A stretch of DNA of 64,000 nt, taken from contig NC_084834.1 in assembly GCF_033115175.1 (NCBI RefSeq), forward strand, positions 10,389,294 through 10,453,293. The letters are read 5' to 3'. Each line of letters starts with the position of its first letter. Position 1 is the first letter of the stretch. This DNA comes from Lepus europaeus. Its lineage: Eukaryota; Chordata; Mammalia; Lagomorpha; Leporidae. Of the stretch, positions 12,463-24,344 are shown piece after piece. A program made the position numbers and the translations under genes. The notes under the pieces were generated by a model that was not told where the DNA came from, searched no databases, and saw only the letters and a program-made list of their open reading frames with translations.

Positions 12463-12909
12463 CTCATTGTAGTTTGAATTTGCATTTCCTTGATAATTAG
12501 TGATGTTGAACATTTTCTCGTATACATGTTGGCCATTTGTATGTCTTCCTTTGAGAAGTGTCTATTTAAAAATAAAAGATATTTTTAAATGCATTTTATT
12601 CCAATATTTTCCATTTTAAAGCTAACTACACAAAGGTTCATTCAGAACAATCTCATTTTTAATTCTTACACATTTCTTGTATTGATTCTGAATATAATTT
12701 AATAATTAGTAAAATGCCTTTTAGATATAAATAGATTTAAGATATGGTATATAGTCTATACAATATTATTTTGAAACTACTTTTTCTTATCATGGAAATT
12801 TCCCACTGAAGTACTGCAGATGGATCCTAAAACCGTGAAAAAGTCTTATCCAAAAATTTTAAAACACATAAAAATGTTAAAAGAAAGACAGAGGTTCTTC
12901 CATTTAAAC

Positions 12910-13020
12910 AAATGGGGAGGAGCAGGTGTTTGGTCTAGCAGTTAAGATACCTGGATCTGGGAACCTGTTGAGGTTAAGCCATCACTTGTGACTCTGGCAT
13001 CCCATATGCATCTCAGGGCA
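12910..13020 (+). mobile_element. C repeat fragment, old
   Basis: Only a degraded head is left (gagcaggtgtttggtctagcag and catcccatatg). The 3' portion is absent. Confidence 0.6.
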
Positions 13021-14207
13021 ATAAACTCATTGTGTTTTGTTTCCATTGTGAGCTATATGTAATCTAATGGAGCTGTATAAAAACTAATGGATGTTATCAG
13101 TAAAAATACAACTTACTCTGGGACTTCTGAGACAGTAATAAATAGCATTCTGCAGTGATCGCTTCTAGCCATAATTTGTAGCTTACTCTTCAGCACTTGA
13201 TGCTTTGCATCAAGCTGGCAACGTATTCTGTTTCCTTATCAATTTATATTTTAGAAATAAATCTGTGAAAGGTTCATGTCCAAATCCCATGAGCCACAGT
13301 GAGTTTTTCATCATTCCAGACATTCTTCTTTACTTAGTTCCATGTGACATCAGTCTGTGCTCTAGAAGAGATGGATAGATAGATAGATCAATAGGTAAAT
13401 AGAAAGATTCTAATATGTACTGTGTACGCTTTAAATCATTAAATTTCACAATAAGTGCTTATTAGATGTTTCCAGTTATTCACACTTCTCATGTCGTATT
13501 TTCATATTACAGATTCATTTTGTCTCCTATTTTTCTCATTTGTTCAGTGCTTTAAGAGCAGGTGTATGAAAGCTACGAATAAAAATTCTGTGTGATGTAT
13601 ACCACTCAAAATTCTATATTGCTATGAAAATTTAGCACTGCTTTGAAATAATTTTAGAGATCTTGAATACAAACCATGGTGTTGAGAATAATGGCATAGG
13701 CATTCATTTACAGCATCCTCCATTTCTGATATTTTATCTTGAATTTTGAAAAATTTCTAATGATATCACAACACAGAAAACACTGCCCCTAATAATCAAC
13801 AAGAATTGAGTGTCTAATAACTGACTGCACACTGTGGCCGAGTCTATAACACACTCTATTTTGGAGCAGTTCTAATTTATTTCATTTCCTCCTCTATTTT
13901 AAAAAGAAAGAATTGAATAACTTTTTTCATTATGAAACAACCATAATGCATTTCTTCAAGGAGCCAAATGTATTAAGTCATTTTTCAAAGATGCATTGAA
14001 TACAATGTGGTGATACAATGTGGTGACTCTAATGCCATTGCTTGCATTTTACTTGCTGGGCCACAAAACTTTATGGTCATCTGTCTTTTACCAGGACATG
14101 TTTTTATGTATCTAGTGACTTTGAATTTTAATGGGACTCCAGTGAGGGTGAAAACAGCAAACACAACAATAGCCGTATAATTGGCACTTTCTTGAGGATG
14201 AAAATAC
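13021..14207. other. AT-rich single-copy DNA
   Basis: Holds a short (GATA)n-like run at 13372-13400 and a 13-nt tandem duplication (atacaatgtggtg, 14001-14026). No gene signal. Confidence 0.5.
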
Positions 14208-14490
14208 AGGGGTTGGTGTTGTGGCTCTGCAGGGTAAGGCACCGCCTTTGGTGCCAGCATCTCATATGGGCACTGGTTTGAGTCCAGCTGGTCCAGTTCT
14301 GATCTGGCTACATGCTAATGCACCTGGAAAAGCAGTAGATATGTGAGATAGCTGGATATAATTCCTGGCTCTTGGCTTCAGCCTTGCCCAACCTTGGCAG
14401 TCATGGCCATTTGGGGAATGAACTAGCAGATGAAAGATCTCTCTCTGTCTCTCCCTCTCTCTGTCTGTAACTTTCCTTCTCAACTCCATC
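14208..14490 (+). mobile_element. C repeat SINE (older)
   Basis: Head ggttggtgttgtggctctgc and a CT tract at 14439-14464. It lies tail-to-tail with the next copy. Confidence 0.85.
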
Positions 14491-14765
14491 AGAGTTAAAG
14501 ATAGAGGGAGGGAGAGACAAAGACAGTTCTTCCATTCATTGGTTCACTCCACAAATGGCCATAACTGCCAGAGCTGGGCCAATCTGAAGCCAGGATCCAG
14601 GAGCTTCTTCAGGGTCTCCCATCTGATGCAGGGGCCCAAGTATTTGGGCCATCTTCCTCTGCCTTCCTAGGCCATTAGCATACAGCTGGATAGGAAGAGT
14701 AGCCGGGACAGGATCTGCACCCAAATGGGATGCCAGCGCTTAGCCTACTAAACCACAGCCCACCC
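14491..14765 (-). mobile_element. C repeat SINE (older)
   Basis: Complement of a C repeat body: ggttcactccacaaatggcc at 14540-14559, head near 14760 (aaccacagcccacccc). Opposite orientation to both neighbours. Confidence 0.88.
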
Positions 14766-14793
14766 CTAAGAAATAATTTTTAAAAGACAAAAT

Positions 14794-15136
14794 AGGGACC
14801 AGTGCTGTGGCGTAGTGGGTAAAGCCGCCACCTGCAGTGTCAGCATCCCATAATGGACACCAGTTTGAGTCCCACCTGCTCCACTTCTGATCCAGCTCTC
14901 TGCTGAGGCCTGGGAAAGCAGTAGAAGATGGTCCAAGTGCTTGGGCCCCTGCACCCATGTGAGAGATCCGGAGGAAGCTCCTGGCTCCTGGCTTCGGATC
15001 GGCTCAGCTCCGGCCTTTGTGGCCAATCGGAGAGTGAACCAGTGGATGGAAGACCTGTCTCTCTCTCTCTCTCTCTCTCTCTGCTTCTCCTTTTTCCTCT
15101 GTGTAACTCTTTCAAATAAATAAATAAATTTTTAAA
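14794..15136 (+). mobile_element. C repeat SINE with TSD
   Basis: Starts gggaccagtgctgtggcgta and ends aaataaataaatttttaaaa. Its flanks share an aaaagacaaaata-like duplication (14782-14794 and about 15136-15148). Confidence 0.93.
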
Positions 15137-15956
15137 AAAAGACAAAAATATAACTTTGAGAAAGGTTTTGAAACCCACCATGATTAATTGTTCTATAGAT
15201 GATAGGTTTATTATGATTGTTTATAGTTTTCACTAAGACAATAATTGCTTGCAAAGATGAAGTCTTATCTCGAGTTTGAGAGAAATTATCCATAGAGGAA
15301 AGAATTTCAAATGAAGTACTTTAATATTTTGACTCAATGACTATATCTCACCAGACACTCAGTAATGAAAATTTTCAGGGAATTAGTTAAGATGACATTT
15401 GATTTCTGAAAATTAAATATCTTAAATGTATCTTGTGTCAAATAAAGAAAGATAAATGTGAATTTAAATATTACTGTCTTCGTATTAAATCATTAGTCAT
15501 TTTTCACATTTTGTATTCTGTTTCCTTATTTGATTCTTAATGCATTTTGTGACATGGGCACTTATTTTCTTAGTGTGTTGATAGTTCATTACATAATTTA
15601 GAATGTAGCTGCTTAACAGTAGAAATTTTCTTTTGACAACCAAATCACAAGGAAGTTAAAGATTTCAAATTGATTACTGGTAACTTTTTCATATGTATTA
15701 TTCATGAAGATTAATAAATTAAAAGCAGCCAAGGCTTTGACAATGTATTCTTTCCTAGACTGCAGGAACTGAAATTGCAGAATTCTGCCAATATAATGAT
15801 ACGAATGATTACCCAATGGACTTTATTTAAATATGTATCAACAAATGGCTTGCGTGACCATATAAACAATTTAATAATTATTTCCCCATCAAACACTATA
15901 ACTAATGCTTTTCTTATGGAATTTTGTTGCCTGCTTTATTTATTTTTACTAATTTT
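15137..15956. other. AT-rich single-copy DNA
   Basis: No repeat or coding signal. The overlapping minus frames at 15613-15896 carry no motif. Confidence 0.45.
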
Positions 15957-16256
15957 TACTTTTATTTAAAAGATAGAGAGACAGAGATCTCTCATATACT
16001 GGTTTACTCCCCAAATGCCTGCAATAGCCATGTAGGGGCCAGGCCAAAATTAGTAGTCTGGAACTCAATCCAGCTCTGACACCTGGGTGGCAGGGACCCC
16101 CGTAGTTAAGCCACCATTGGTTGCATCCCAGGGTGGCAACAAGAAGAAGCTGAAACTGGAATTGGAATCTGGACATGAACCTAGGCTCTCTGATATGGAG
16201 CATGGATGTTGCAAGTGTGGTCTTAATCATTGTAATAAGATGATCCATCCCTGCCA
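15957..16256 (-). mobile_element. old C repeat SINE
   Basis: Diverged complement: tttatttaaaagatagagag tail side, gtttactccccaaatgcc at 16001-16018, and a head-side remnant near 16250. Confidence 0.75.
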
Positions 16257-17438
16257 TATGTTAGAAGTAGCTTTGCTTCTATTGAATTTTTCATTGACTC
16301 TGACTCTTAATTTTGTACATAATATTTAATTGCTAACTTTCTAGATGAAGATAATAATTACAGGAGCAAGACTTATATACATGGATCAAGGTACAGTTGC
16401 TACATTTATCGTGGTACTATTAGATCACTATACAAAAAGTCAGAGGGAGAAAAAAAAATCCTACATTCTGAAGTGGAAGAATGTATGTATGTCCTTGCCC
16501 AATCTCTTTCAAATCACTTTTCCTGGTTACATCTAGAGGCCTTTAACCCCTTGTAATTCTCCCCAATATGCAACCCGGCTGATCACACCTATGATTGCTA
16601 ATCAAAATCCAGGTACCATGTGACATTATCCCCTGAACTCATTTTGAAAGATTATTTAAATATCTGCTTGATATTGATTTACTTCATCCCTTTATCCTCC
16701 ATTTCATAGTATTTGACCTGAAGTCAACTACTCAATCCCTTCACAGAGGCATATGAATTATGTATTTCCTGTATTCATCTCTGGTATAAACAGATGGCAG
16801 CTTTGTATAGTTATTAAAACATCCCTTAGAACTCTAGCAAAGAGATATGACAGGGCTTGGAGGGGCTCCTGAGTTACGTTTTGCTAAGAATTGGTCTAGG
16901 CTTATATTCCCATTTATCTGCTTCAAATTTGTTATTAGATTTGAAAATAACATTTTAATTTTAAGGCCCCAAAAGCTTGAAAATAAATTACTGTTTCAGC
17001 TTAAGACCACTGCTCCAACAGAATGCTTTATTTTCATCACCCATATCCCCACATCAACATTCAAAATAAATAGTCTAGGGACAGGGAAAAATCCAATGGG
17101 ATGCAGGCAAAATAATTTGCATAATAACATTTGCAATTTATAGTTTAAAATTTGACAATTCATTATGGATCCATAAATTTTTAAAGAGACTCTATGGTAG
17201 AAATAATTTAAGAAATTGAAAATAATTTATTCCTGTAAGGCAAAAAGGACAGAAAAAGACAAGTGAAGAGCGTAAGATGAGTTTGTGTGGAGCCTACCAG
17301 ATTACAGTTAATACTGCATTAGGGGAGGGGAAAGTCATGCACTGAAAGTGAAAGAAAGATTCTCTGCGGTATGGAAAGTTAGCAGCATGAACCCTGACAG
17401 AAAGACCAGCGTAATTCAGACTTAGAAAATTCCACTAT
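16257..17438. other. AT-rich single-copy DNA
   Basis: Nothing recognised. The 98-codon frame at 16847-17143 has no domain and ends in AT-rich sequence. Confidence 0.45.
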
Positions 17439-17755
17439 GGAAGGAGTGTTGCAGTGCAGCAGGTAAAGCTGCCACCTGCCAATACTGGTTTGATTCCCAT
17501 CAGTTCCATTTCTGATCTTGCTCCCTGCTAATGCCCCTGGAAAAGCAGCAGAGGATGGCCCAAGTCCTTGGGCCCTTCCACCCACAAGGGAGACCCAGAT
17601 GGATCTCCTGGCTCCTGGCTTCAGCCTGGTCCAGCCCCAGCCATTTCAGCCATTTGAGGAGTGAACCTGGGGATGGAAGATCTCCCTCTGTGTCTCATCC
17701 TTTCTCTCTGTAACTCTGCTTTCAAATAAACAAATCCATCTTTAAACAAAAAGAA
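17439..17755 (+). mobile_element. C repeat SINE (older)
   Basis: Head with a short internal deletion (ggaaggagtgttgcagtgca), body through gtgaacctggggatgg, A-rich tail with aaagaaag units. Confidence 0.85.
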
Positions 17756-17975
17756 AGAAAACAATAAGTTAGACTAAGAAAAGGTATTGGTAATCAGTTT
17801 AACCATTTTCAAAGGATTCATCATAGGCGTAATAGACAAAATGGGCCATAATAAGCCCTGCCAAGGCAACCACAGACAGGGCTGGAAACTCAATGAATCT
17901 ATGGCAGGCTAATTTTGAAGTTGATAGTTTTGGATGGTCTACACATGATGCTATAAGTATCCAAATGGCTCACGG

Positions 17976-18178
17976 CAGAAAAAGTGAGGAGCCAGGAACT
18001 CCATCTGGGTCTCCTGCAGGAAGACAGGGACCCAAATGTCTTCCACTGCCTTCTCAGACACATTAACAGGAAGCCTGGATCAGCAGCAGAACAGCTGGGA
18101 CAGAAACAGGCACTCTTATATGGGAGCCAGTGTTGCAAGTGGCAGCTCAACCCACTGTGCCTCAATACCAGCCCTGGC
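17976..18178 (-). mobile_element. partial C repeat SINE
   Basis: Complement of the middle and head of a C repeat (gaggagccaggaactcc; agtggcagctcaaccc). The CT/A-tail half is missing. Confidence 0.7.
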
Positions 18179-18198
18179 TAGATACACTTCTAGGAAGT

Positions 18199-18199
<1 letters not shown>

Positions 18200-18243
<44 letters not shown>
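18200..18243 (+). repeat. (GA)n microsatellite
   Basis: About 22 uninterrupted GA units close to, but not continuous with, the partial SINE. It makes neighbouring open frames spurious. Confidence 0.97.
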
Positions 18244-18246
<3 letters not shown>

Positions 18247-18540
18247 TTCATAAATCAACTGAATAAAATAGTCAGTAGTGAATTACTAATGCTGTACATC
18301 TCTAAATACCTCTTCTTGACCACATTTCCTTCATTTCTACTTAGATACAATCACTATCAAAGAATGTGTGTTTGTTATTCTCTTGCTTCTATGGGTAGCT
18401 CATCATATGTATATGAATGGCTACAATGTATGGGATGTATGTATGCCTGTAAAATAGTTCTTACATGATTTAATAGTTATTCTGAAATTATTCTGCATGC
18501 TGCTGCTTAAAATCCAAGGTTTTATTTTTAAGATACATTC

Positions 18541-18870
18541 ATGGGCGCTGGTGTTGTGGTAGAGCAGGTTAAGTCACCACCTGAGATACCTGCATCCCAT
18601 TTGAGTGCTAGTTCAAGGGCTGCTCCACTTCTAATTCAGCTCCCTGCTAATGACCCTGGGAAAGCAGCAGAGGATGGCACAAGTACTTGGGCCCCTGCAC
18701 CCACATGGGAGATTCAGATGATGCTACTGACTCATGGCTTCAGCTTGACCCAGCCCCAGTCCCAGCCATTGCAGTCATTTGGGGAGTGAAGCAGAAGATG
18801 GGAGATTCTCTCTCTCTCTCTCTCTCCTCTCTTTAACTCTGCCTTTCAAATACATTAATACATTTTTTAA
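18541..18870 (+). mobile_element. C repeat SINE (older)
   Basis: Head gggcgctggtgttgtggtag, body through tcatttggggagtgaagc, CT tract at 18811-18826, tail acattaatacatttttta. Confidence 0.88.
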
Positions 18871-20343
18871 AATGTATTCATAGCAATGTGTACATTTGTA
18901 GTTCATTCATTTTCATTGCTGTGATTATTTTATTATATGTGTGTTAGCCATTGTTCTAAAAGAGGATATTTGGAATATTTCTTGTATGTTTTATTATCAA
19001 CCATACTAGCATGCATATTCAGTTCTCCAAGTTCTCCTATACAAGAGTTATTTTAGGCTGTTTACCTTGAAGGATATTTGTCACAATAAAAATTTTAACA
19101 ACTTTATGATTGTTTAATTACTTCCCATTGTGTTATCTTATTCACTAGAAAATAATCTTTTCATTGTCCTTTGCTTGTCTATACGCAGCTTAGAAAAACT
19201 TTATCAAGTTCCACACAATTGCTATGGGATTGTAATTAGAATTTCATTAAATGTGTAAATCCAGTTAAGAAAAAAAAATAACACGCTTATTGATTTCTCT
19301 TTTCTGTAAATAATGTTTTCCACTTTTTTGGTTCACCCCAAACTGTGTATTAAAGGCATGTTCCCTGTTGTTTATTCCATTGGTGCAATGAGGACACGCT
19401 GCTCCTTTCAGACTTGAGAGATGTAAGATTCAGTTCAGTGATGTTCAAAGGACTGAGTCTTTCCCTTTAGAAGGTGATCTTTAAAAGACAGGAATGGAAA
19501 TATAATCATAGAGCTAAGGATTTAGACTGCTTGGCTGTATACCACTGGCAGGCTGAGGCACCAGGAAAAATGCCATATTTTCATGCTTCCCAATTCCCAA
19601 TTTTATCTCAAATGAGCCCACTGATCTCTGGTGATATGAGATATGAGAGATGAGCCCATCTCTCTCTGGTTCAGTATGGGCGATAGTCTGCAGTTGCAAT
19701 GTCTTAATTGAGCTTATGCTGGCTGACTAAATATGATGATGTGGAACTTTTATCTTTTACCAGTAGGTTGTGAGAAGTCCAAAGTGAAAGGCATGCTTTT
19801 TTATTCTAAGTGACTGTATTCATGTCAAGTGCTCTCTAGACTTTTGAGAGATTGTTAGTTCAGATTTCACTGACAATGCCTCTCAATTGGAAATTTTCCA
19901 ACTACTTCTTAACTACTCTTCACAGTTTCATAAATTGGCCATAAACTATCCATGGAAAATATCTTTTAATGTGCTTCTTGTTTCCTCAGTTAGCTTTTTA
20001 GCCTGTTATCCTGCTATTCTAAAATATTTCAGTGGTCTTCAGAATGTCTGTGAGTTTCTTCAAACTCAGAAGGAAATCTAGTTATGGCAGAGATCAAGAA
20101 AGAAATACCAAATGTTCTCTTCACTTTGAATCACTTTGTATTAAGGGTAGAGGAATTACCTGTCAAGCAGCTCTAAATTAAGTTGATTTGGAAAGAAAAC
20201 CAACAATAACCACTATTTTCTTGTTTTCAACATGTCCATGTTGTCTTCAAATAAAAGCGTTTTTCTCTTTTTCAGGTCTACTAATTACCTGCCTTATCAA
20301 TTCATCCTTTTTCTTTGATAAACTACTCGTACATAGCACCATA
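18871..20343. other. AT-rich single-copy DNA
   Basis: No interspersed repeat or coding exon recognised. Short frames at 19514-19699 and 19887-20081 are without motifs. Confidence 0.45.
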
Positions 20344-20498
20344 CAGATGGAGTATCCCTTACCTGAAATGAAGAAGTGTGTCAGAATTTGAAGTTTTCTG
20401 GAATTGGAATATTTTGATAGACTTTACAAGTTAGGCCTCCCTAATCCTAAAATCTGAAATCCAGAATTCAAATCATCAGATTAGGGATGCTCAATCTG
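20344..20498 (+). mobile_element. Tigger/pogo-like short DNA transposon
   Basis: Terminal inverted repeats cagatggagtatccctta (left) and tagggatgctcaatctg (right) close a 155-bp element with no transposase. It sits next to TA on the left, the pogo-family target; the right flank has mutated to AA. Both ends match the common internally deleted Tigger-type copies of mammals. Confidence 0.75.
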
Positions 20499-22450
20499 AA
20501 TTACATATACTAGTTGCATGTGTATCAGTTAAAATAATTTTAAATATTTTTGCATATTATTTAAACAAGCATGCTAAATTTTATTAGCAATTGATTTATA
20601 ATAGTAAAAACAAAAATTGCAAATTATCTTAAAGTTAATATTATTACTATAAAGAAACTTCCTTCTGAATTAAAATATATCCCTCTTGGTTAAAAAAAAA
20701 AAAGGAAAACGTTTCAAATCCTCTGAGTGTATTTTCAATGCTTTGCAAATACATCTTAATTGTAGCTCTAATTACTGTATATTTTTGTGAAATTCATGAG
20801 AAAAGAAAAGCAGGTAAGCAGAGGACAGTTTGCAATTTGCAAATCAGTTCAAAGCCTACCACTGTATCAACACAATTCTGACAGGCAAAATACTTTTGAT
20901 AATGCATTGATTAATGGATTTCAGCTGTTGGCATTCCTCAGTGCATATGGGTAGACACAGATCTCATGTCACCAGAGGGAGTCGGAAGAGCAGTAGGTCA
21001 CTTCACCTGCTGCTTGTATCTGTCATAGGAGGCTTCTGGGCTGCCAGCCTACTCCAAAGCTTTGTGAGACTAGAAATATTGTTTTCAAGCTGTGATTGGG
21101 ATCAGTGGCTGCTGCAGTGTGGTTGTCAGATGGGAGAGGGAAGTTATCTCCGTTCTCTCGTGGACCATGAAAACTTGTCCTTTACCGTGCGTCTGGCGCC
21201 ACTCGCTCACTGCTTCATCATTACCTCGTCCTGTTATTCCACATGCATTTTTAATTCTATAATAAAAATTAAAGAGATGTGACATTCTCAGTGAGTTTCT
21301 TCATGCATGCAGCACTCTTACAAAGCGAAGTATATGCATGAGAATCCAAATTAAAGCAGAGATCTGTTAAGAAGAAGGAAAGGTGATTCTTTTCAATTGC
21401 AACTTGACAAGTAAGGAAGAAAATACTGATGATCCCTAAACCAACTGCCCTCTGCAAGGTCAATCCCTGGGTTTAAGAGGGAGATAGAGGATGGAGATAA
21501 GAAAGGAAAAAGAGAAAATATCTCCTCTGTGGGCTTTGCAATTTGTTAAATAAACAGGCCAAGTGATGATAGAAAATATAAAATCCACAGCAGCTACTGA
21601 CCACGGTGAAAGCTGGCACCTTCCACTGAATAATGAAACAGCAGGAGCTCTCCAGAGAGGATTCATGATGAAAATAGCAGCAGTATATTCATTATGAATA
21701 ACATATACTGCCTGAAAGAAGAAGAAACCTTTCAAGAGAGACTAAGAATTCCCTGGGCCCTCATTACTACAGACAACATAAAGAGAGGGATACTGGATGA
21801 GTACTTCTTCCATCTGAATGAAAAACGAGGATTAAAAAATGCACAATTTGGCTTAATCAAATTTCTTTGCTTTTTTAAAGTCTTCAATTCATCAAACCTA
21901 AAAGCACATTGTGCAGGCACTTTTATCTTTCATTTACGATGTTATGTTTTCTTTCATTTATGAATGTTCCCGCATGTTTTTAGGATTTCTTGACACTGGT
22001 GGGAAAATGGAAAGCATTTGACAGAGACTTGAAGGAACATAGAGCCCTGAAGATCCACATTTGGTTATAGTCCATTCCTTTTATTAGGTAGATAGCATTA
22101 GAGTCCAATAGGAAACAGTGGATGGTCACAAAATCATTTTATAGGTAAATGAGCCTAAACTTATAGGATTACTGATTTAAGCCACTGTAACCCATTGCTT
22201 TATTGGCATGTCTCATCATTAACCTTGAATTCTAATGTTCTAGAGACAATGAATGTTAATTTGTTTTCAAATTAACTTCTTTTAAGTTAAATTTCAATAC
22301 ATTAATTTTAAATATGTATTTGTTTCTCCCCTCTGAAAGATTCTCAGGTTTAGGAACATGGTGTACTGGACCCCTTAACTTGTGGCCACCAGTGTGCTAC
22401 TCAGACACTCCACTCCTAGTTTAAATCCCATCCTCAAAAACCAATATTTT
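20499..22450. other. unique DNA, includes possible conserved non-coding segment
   Basis: 20920-21720 is less AT-rich and repeat-free, with forkhead-like ttaaataaacag (21547-21558). The 122-codon frame at 20914-21282 has no recognised domain or flanking splice signals. 21760-22450 shows nothing. Confidence 0.35.
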
Positions 22451-22789
22451 GGCCGGCGCCGCGGCTCAGTAGGCTAATCCTCCGCCTTGCGGCGCCGGCA
22501 CACCGGGTTCTAGTCCCGGTCCGGGCACCGATCCTGTCCCGGTTGCCCCTCTTCCAGGCCAGCTCTCTGCTGTGGCCAGGGAGTGCAGTGGAGGATGGCC
22601 CAAGCCCTTGGGCCCTGCACCCCATGGGAGACCAGGAGAAGCACCTGGCTCCTGCCATCGGAACAGCGCGGTGCGCCGGCCGCAGCGTGCCTAGCGCGGC
22701 GGCTATTGGAGGGTGAACCAACGGCAAAAAGGAAGACCTTTCTCTCTGTCTCTCTCTACTGTTCACTCTGCCTGTCAAAAAAGAAAAAA
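22451..22789 (+). mobile_element. young C repeat SINE with TSD
   Basis: CpG-rich head ggccggcgccgcggctcagt and almost consensus-like body. Flanks aaccaatatttt (22439-22450) and aacacaatatctt (22790-22802) form an imperfect TSD. Confidence 0.96.
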
Positions 22790-22802
22790 AACACAATATC
22801 TT

Positions 22803-24344
22803 CCTGAAACTTCCTACCTGTTTTTTTAAGTCACTCACTCTCTGGGAACAAGAAGAAGTTATTTGAGTTAAAGAGGTTGTGGCTGACAAAATGAACATGA
22901 TATAAAGTAAGATTTCTTGGAGGTAAATAAATATTTATGTTTCGAAGCATGGAAAGCTATCTAGTGACGTAGAAACCTACAAGCAGATATGTATTCTCTC
23001 TCTCTCCCTCATATATGTAAATGAGCAAATTATACACCACTGCATTTCAATATACAGAGAGCAAATGTAAATGTGGTTATTAACCCTAGACATAGATGTA
23101 GGGTAATTTTAATTACCCAACCCAATAATTTGAATTTCTCTCATAATTCATGAGAAATACAGATTTATTTAATCAGCTCTGTCTCAAGGGATAAAATTCA
23201 GGATTTTAATTTTCCTGAAAATCTCTTCCAGATGTTTAAACTAGAATTTTAATGGCTGAACATTTTGGGAACCAAGGCTTTATCATTCAGATTTGCTATT
23301 TTTTTAAACAGAACAAAAGTCCCAATTTTTTAAAAATTTATTTGATACCAGGATTGCTCTACTCTGCATAGTGTAAAAATGTTACCATGATTTCTATTCT
23401 AGAGAAATTAAATGAGATGGGTGGTATTATTTCTGCTACGTAACAATGTGATTAAGAATAGAATATATTCTCAACTAGATCTGGCTTTAGGCATCATGCT
23501 GAGGTCTGGGAAGTAATTGGTACGTTTCTCTACTTCTCTAACTTGTCCTGGGTTATCAGCACTCTCTTAGGGTTCAACATTTCAGCCACCAGGTGTAACT
23601 TTTCAACCAACTAATTATATTCCAGACTTTTCCAAGTTCCTTCCATTCATACATTTTATCTCTACCATGTTGTTCCAAATTGTAAAACTATATGACACGT
23701 TCAAAGGCACCTAGTCAATGCTACAGGGAACATGTTTAAGAAAAGGAGAAGCAGTGAAATAAAGGGACCTCCCTAGACAATACTATCAGCCATGCAGAGC
23801 CGAAACCAGGCACCCAGGTTTCATTGTGACTGAGCCTCTCAAGTTGTGAGGGAATCATCCAAGTAAAATAGCTTTTAAAATGGAATCATTGAAGATGCTG
23901 GTAATTCTAAACAGTACAAAATGTGATGCTGATCATTGGGAACAGGTAAGAGATCTTCTCAAGTATCTCTCATCAGAGAATAATTTCCATCATAATGAGC
24001 ATTCATTTTACATTGATTTAGGGGAACAATATGATTTTGCACTTTTATTTGACACTTGGGAGATTTTATTTGCCACAAATGTGCTACATGACATCAAGCA
24101 CAAATGGGATCATAAATGCAGAAGCATTTGTTAAAGTTGCCATGGTAGTCAAGCTCCAATTTTTATTTTCCCCTAAAATTTAGATTGATTATTTTGTGAT
24201 TCAGTATATGCAAAATCATTAGTGAGCAGGGATTTTTAAGGTTGAATTGACCAATATATAAAATATGCAGATAGATCGGGACCAAATCATACTTAATTCT
24301 TCCTAATTCTCATTGTTATTACTACTATTAATAATAAATAACTT
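22803..24344. other. AT-rich single-copy DNA, possible MIR remnant
   Basis: 23640-23830 has a weak MIR-like order of blocks. The 84-codon frame at 23880-24134 has no recognised domain. Otherwise nothing is seen. Confidence 0.3.

Larger units (their letters stand above)
11080..12570 (-). mobile_element. old L1 3' region, interrupted by two C repeats
   Basis: Antisense ORF2 C-terminal and 3' UTR sequence. It includes the complement of the familiar 'tatacccagcagtgggatt...gggtcat' block near 11570-11600 and a 'tttgcatttccttgat' block near 12478. The L1 occupies about 11080-11704, 12039-12098 and 12463-12570. The two intervening C repeats entered later. Confidence 0.85.

Noticed and set aside
18200..18243. 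GA repeat as a CRISPR or other array
   Set aside because: It is a simple dinucleotide repeat without spacers, in a mammalian genome.
20914..21282. 122-codon frame as a coding exon
   Set aside because: No recognised domain and no convincing splice pair. The region is better treated as possible non-coding conservation.
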